This document shows, piece by piece, positions 8,399 through 10,018 of a stretch of DNA of 10,018 nt (position 1 is its first letter; every line of letters begins with the position of its first letter). The stretch lies in the NCBI RefSeq assembly GCF_000003605.2, contig NW_003116946.1, forward strand, positions 19,522 through 29,539, given 5' to 3'. This DNA comes from Saccoglossus kowalevskii. Its lineage: Eukaryota > Hemichordata > Enteropneusta > Harrimaniidae. The notes below the pieces were generated by a model. The model did no database searches, was not told where the DNA came from, and saw only the letters and a program-made list of their open reading frames with translations. The translations under genes and the position numbers were made by a program.

Positions 8399-8446
8399 CA
8401 GTGTACACAAACTAAACAATATGCACTTGCAATGTGGGTTATTCAT
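8399..8446 (-). other. Possible alternative 5' coding exon of the kinase-like gene
   Basis: On the minus strand an ATG at 8446-8444 with G at -3 opens 16 codons (MNNPHCKCILFSLCTL) ending exactly at CTG|GTGAGA, a good donor in phase 0. The only acceptor that would keep the kinase frame past the TAA at 8030-8028 is ATGCAG|G, with the exon starting at 8021, also phase 0. TACTAAT, close to the branch-point consensus, lies about 18 bases before that AG. The acceptor lacks a pyrimidine tract, which weakens the case. If used, the protein would start with a short hydrophobic stretch in place of MQ. The simpler model starts at 8027. Confidence 0.2.
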
Positions 8447-10018
8447 GACGCTGGTCTTATTCCAAAGTAGATTCCGGTCCATTAAACTCTTTCAATGTCC
8501 TACATTTCTAATTAGACTTGACATTTCCAAATTGATAACCACAGATATACTGGTATACTGGGTATTTGATATGCTCCAATGACCAATATATTTAAAAAAA
8601 CAATACTTTATATTGATATTTTCAAGTAGTTGGATTGTTAGATTTAATTAATATTTTCATGGTGTTTTTCTCGTATATGTTGTTCTCTGTGACATAAGGG
8701 GATAGTGACCGAACGAAATGCGTAGTGAGGGATTATACAAGTTGTGATTACTTCACAATCCGACATAATTTAAAAGAATTTCAATATTGATATATACCTT
8801 TACCATGACTACACTATTACAATTAGTTGCCAGTACATGGTGACAATTTTATATTTATATATGAACTCCATTATGAATTCACAACCAATGGTATCTGTGA
8901 CAACATTGTTAATGTTCAGTGGATATATTTGAAAGATATAGAGTCACATTTCTAAACAACGCTGATTGAACAGTGTTGTTATTGTCACCATGACAAGAGA
9001 ATGCCTACCCCCCCCCCCGCAGATTCGGTCTAAGCTTTATTGTCAATTATTAAGGTCGCCAGATAATCCAATTTCAAATAGCCGTACACCTCTATCTGTC
9101 CGTGCAATATCCATGTCACAGCTCAATGTGGTTTCAAACACGACAGATAGTATTCCTAAAAAACAAGTTTTATAGTGATTGTCAACATTATGTTAGACCA
9201 CCTTTCATTGGCTACACAAGACTGACAACCTCGTCGTTTACATCAGTGTTATTGATAACAATCTTTCGCATCATGTTAAAACTCAGTTAAAGTGAACAAG
9301 TTAATAATTTTGGATTTGTGTCGTTTTTAAAATAAATACCCATTACATTCACTTGACCACAATATTACTGCCTAAAAAGTACTAAGGTAACTGTCGTAAA
9401 CGATGATCAGTAATAACTTTCACGCGAATTGAACCTTCCTGGTTTGGCATACTTTAATTATAGTGATTTCACATTTTTACAATACTTCCCACATATCGTA
9501 CTCAATAACATAACACCTCAAAGTTAGGGGCAGATTGCTGCAACGGAAGAAAACCCTGATATAAATCAAATTAGTTGTGATCTGGAGCACCTAGTCAAAT
9601 GTCTATATCTGGAAGGTGTAAATTAATGAACAATTACTGCATGTTGCATTTGTATTGTTGAGGTTGATGTGGCAGTTGATGCAAAAGAACCTTCCCAAAT
9701 AAACGAATTCGAAATCTAATATCTAGTTAATCACTAAACCGAAATGTCAGATATGTTGGTGAACTAGCCTTTCGGCCTGGGTATTTCTTTGTGTGCAGGT
9801 TTTAGAAGTAAAAACATCAGTTTTGTCACAAAAAATGGGAAACTACAGGCCTCAAATCATTACATTTCTGATTTCCCACATACAAAAATACACTATCTCT
9901 ATATAATTAACGTTAATGCTTAATTAATAACAATCAAATATGGTTAAACTTACAATACAATACATTTGGATAAAATGAAAACAAAGAATAACCACAAAAT
10001 AAATTAAATTACACCATC
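8447..10018. other. AT-rich non-coding right flank
   Basis: Open frames are 70 codons or shorter, on both strands, with no recognisable motif. The only simple-sequence feature that stands out is the poly-C run at 9008-9018. A small imperfect palindrome, TTGTGATTACTTCACAA, lies at 8742-8758. I see no tRNA, rRNA, snRNA or transposon end here. The promoter of the minus-strand gene may lie in the left part but cannot be located by eye. Confidence 0.55.
9008..9018. repeat. C11 mononucleotide run
   Basis: Eleven consecutive C residues stand in otherwise AT-rich sequence. Such runs are length-unstable and prone to sequencing error, so the reported length should be treated with caution. Confidence 0.9.

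Overview
The window looks like nuclear DNA from an animal, most plausibly a marine invertebrate such as a mollusc or lancelet. Signs are the AT-rich non-coding sequence, sparse genes with GT-AG introns, a long minisatellite, and repeat copies differing by an allele-like 1-2 %. No bacterial operon, ribosome binding site or phage signal is visible. The species cannot be fixed from the sequence.

Layout: (1) 1-1010 is a diverged 28-bp minisatellite of about 36 units with higher-order structure, running off the left edge. (2) 1567-4012 holds two head-to-tail copies of a ~1.22-kb unit, 98.3 % identical by my hand alignment, with a 5-bp shared CGAGA at each breakpoint. (3) 4013-6257 is AT-rich non-coding DNA with a TTTTA microsatellite, three spaced inverted CCAAT motifs, and a 57-bp tandem array (5501-5685) carrying four TATCGATA palindromes. 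(4) 6258-8027, minus strand, is the one convincing gene. (5) 8028-10018 is mostly featureless AT-rich sequence, apart from a possible small 5' exon of the gene at 8399-8446.

The gene encodes a protein-kinase-like protein. A long exon (7106-8027) carries the whole kinase fold. It ends at a strong splice donor that joins in phase to a second exon (6258-6430) behind a strong acceptor, giving a model of 364 residues with a Ser/Pro-rich tail. The catalytic HRD motif reads HYN, so the catalytic base is lost while the ATP- and Mg-binding residues remain. It is therefore a predicted pseudokinase. The remaining open frames are short and show no sign of selection; the frame inside the duplicated unit differs between copies mainly at amino-acid-changing positions.

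I see no clear new multi-gene system. The items most worth a second look are the pseudokinase with its spliced tail, and the tandem duplication with its uneven divergence.
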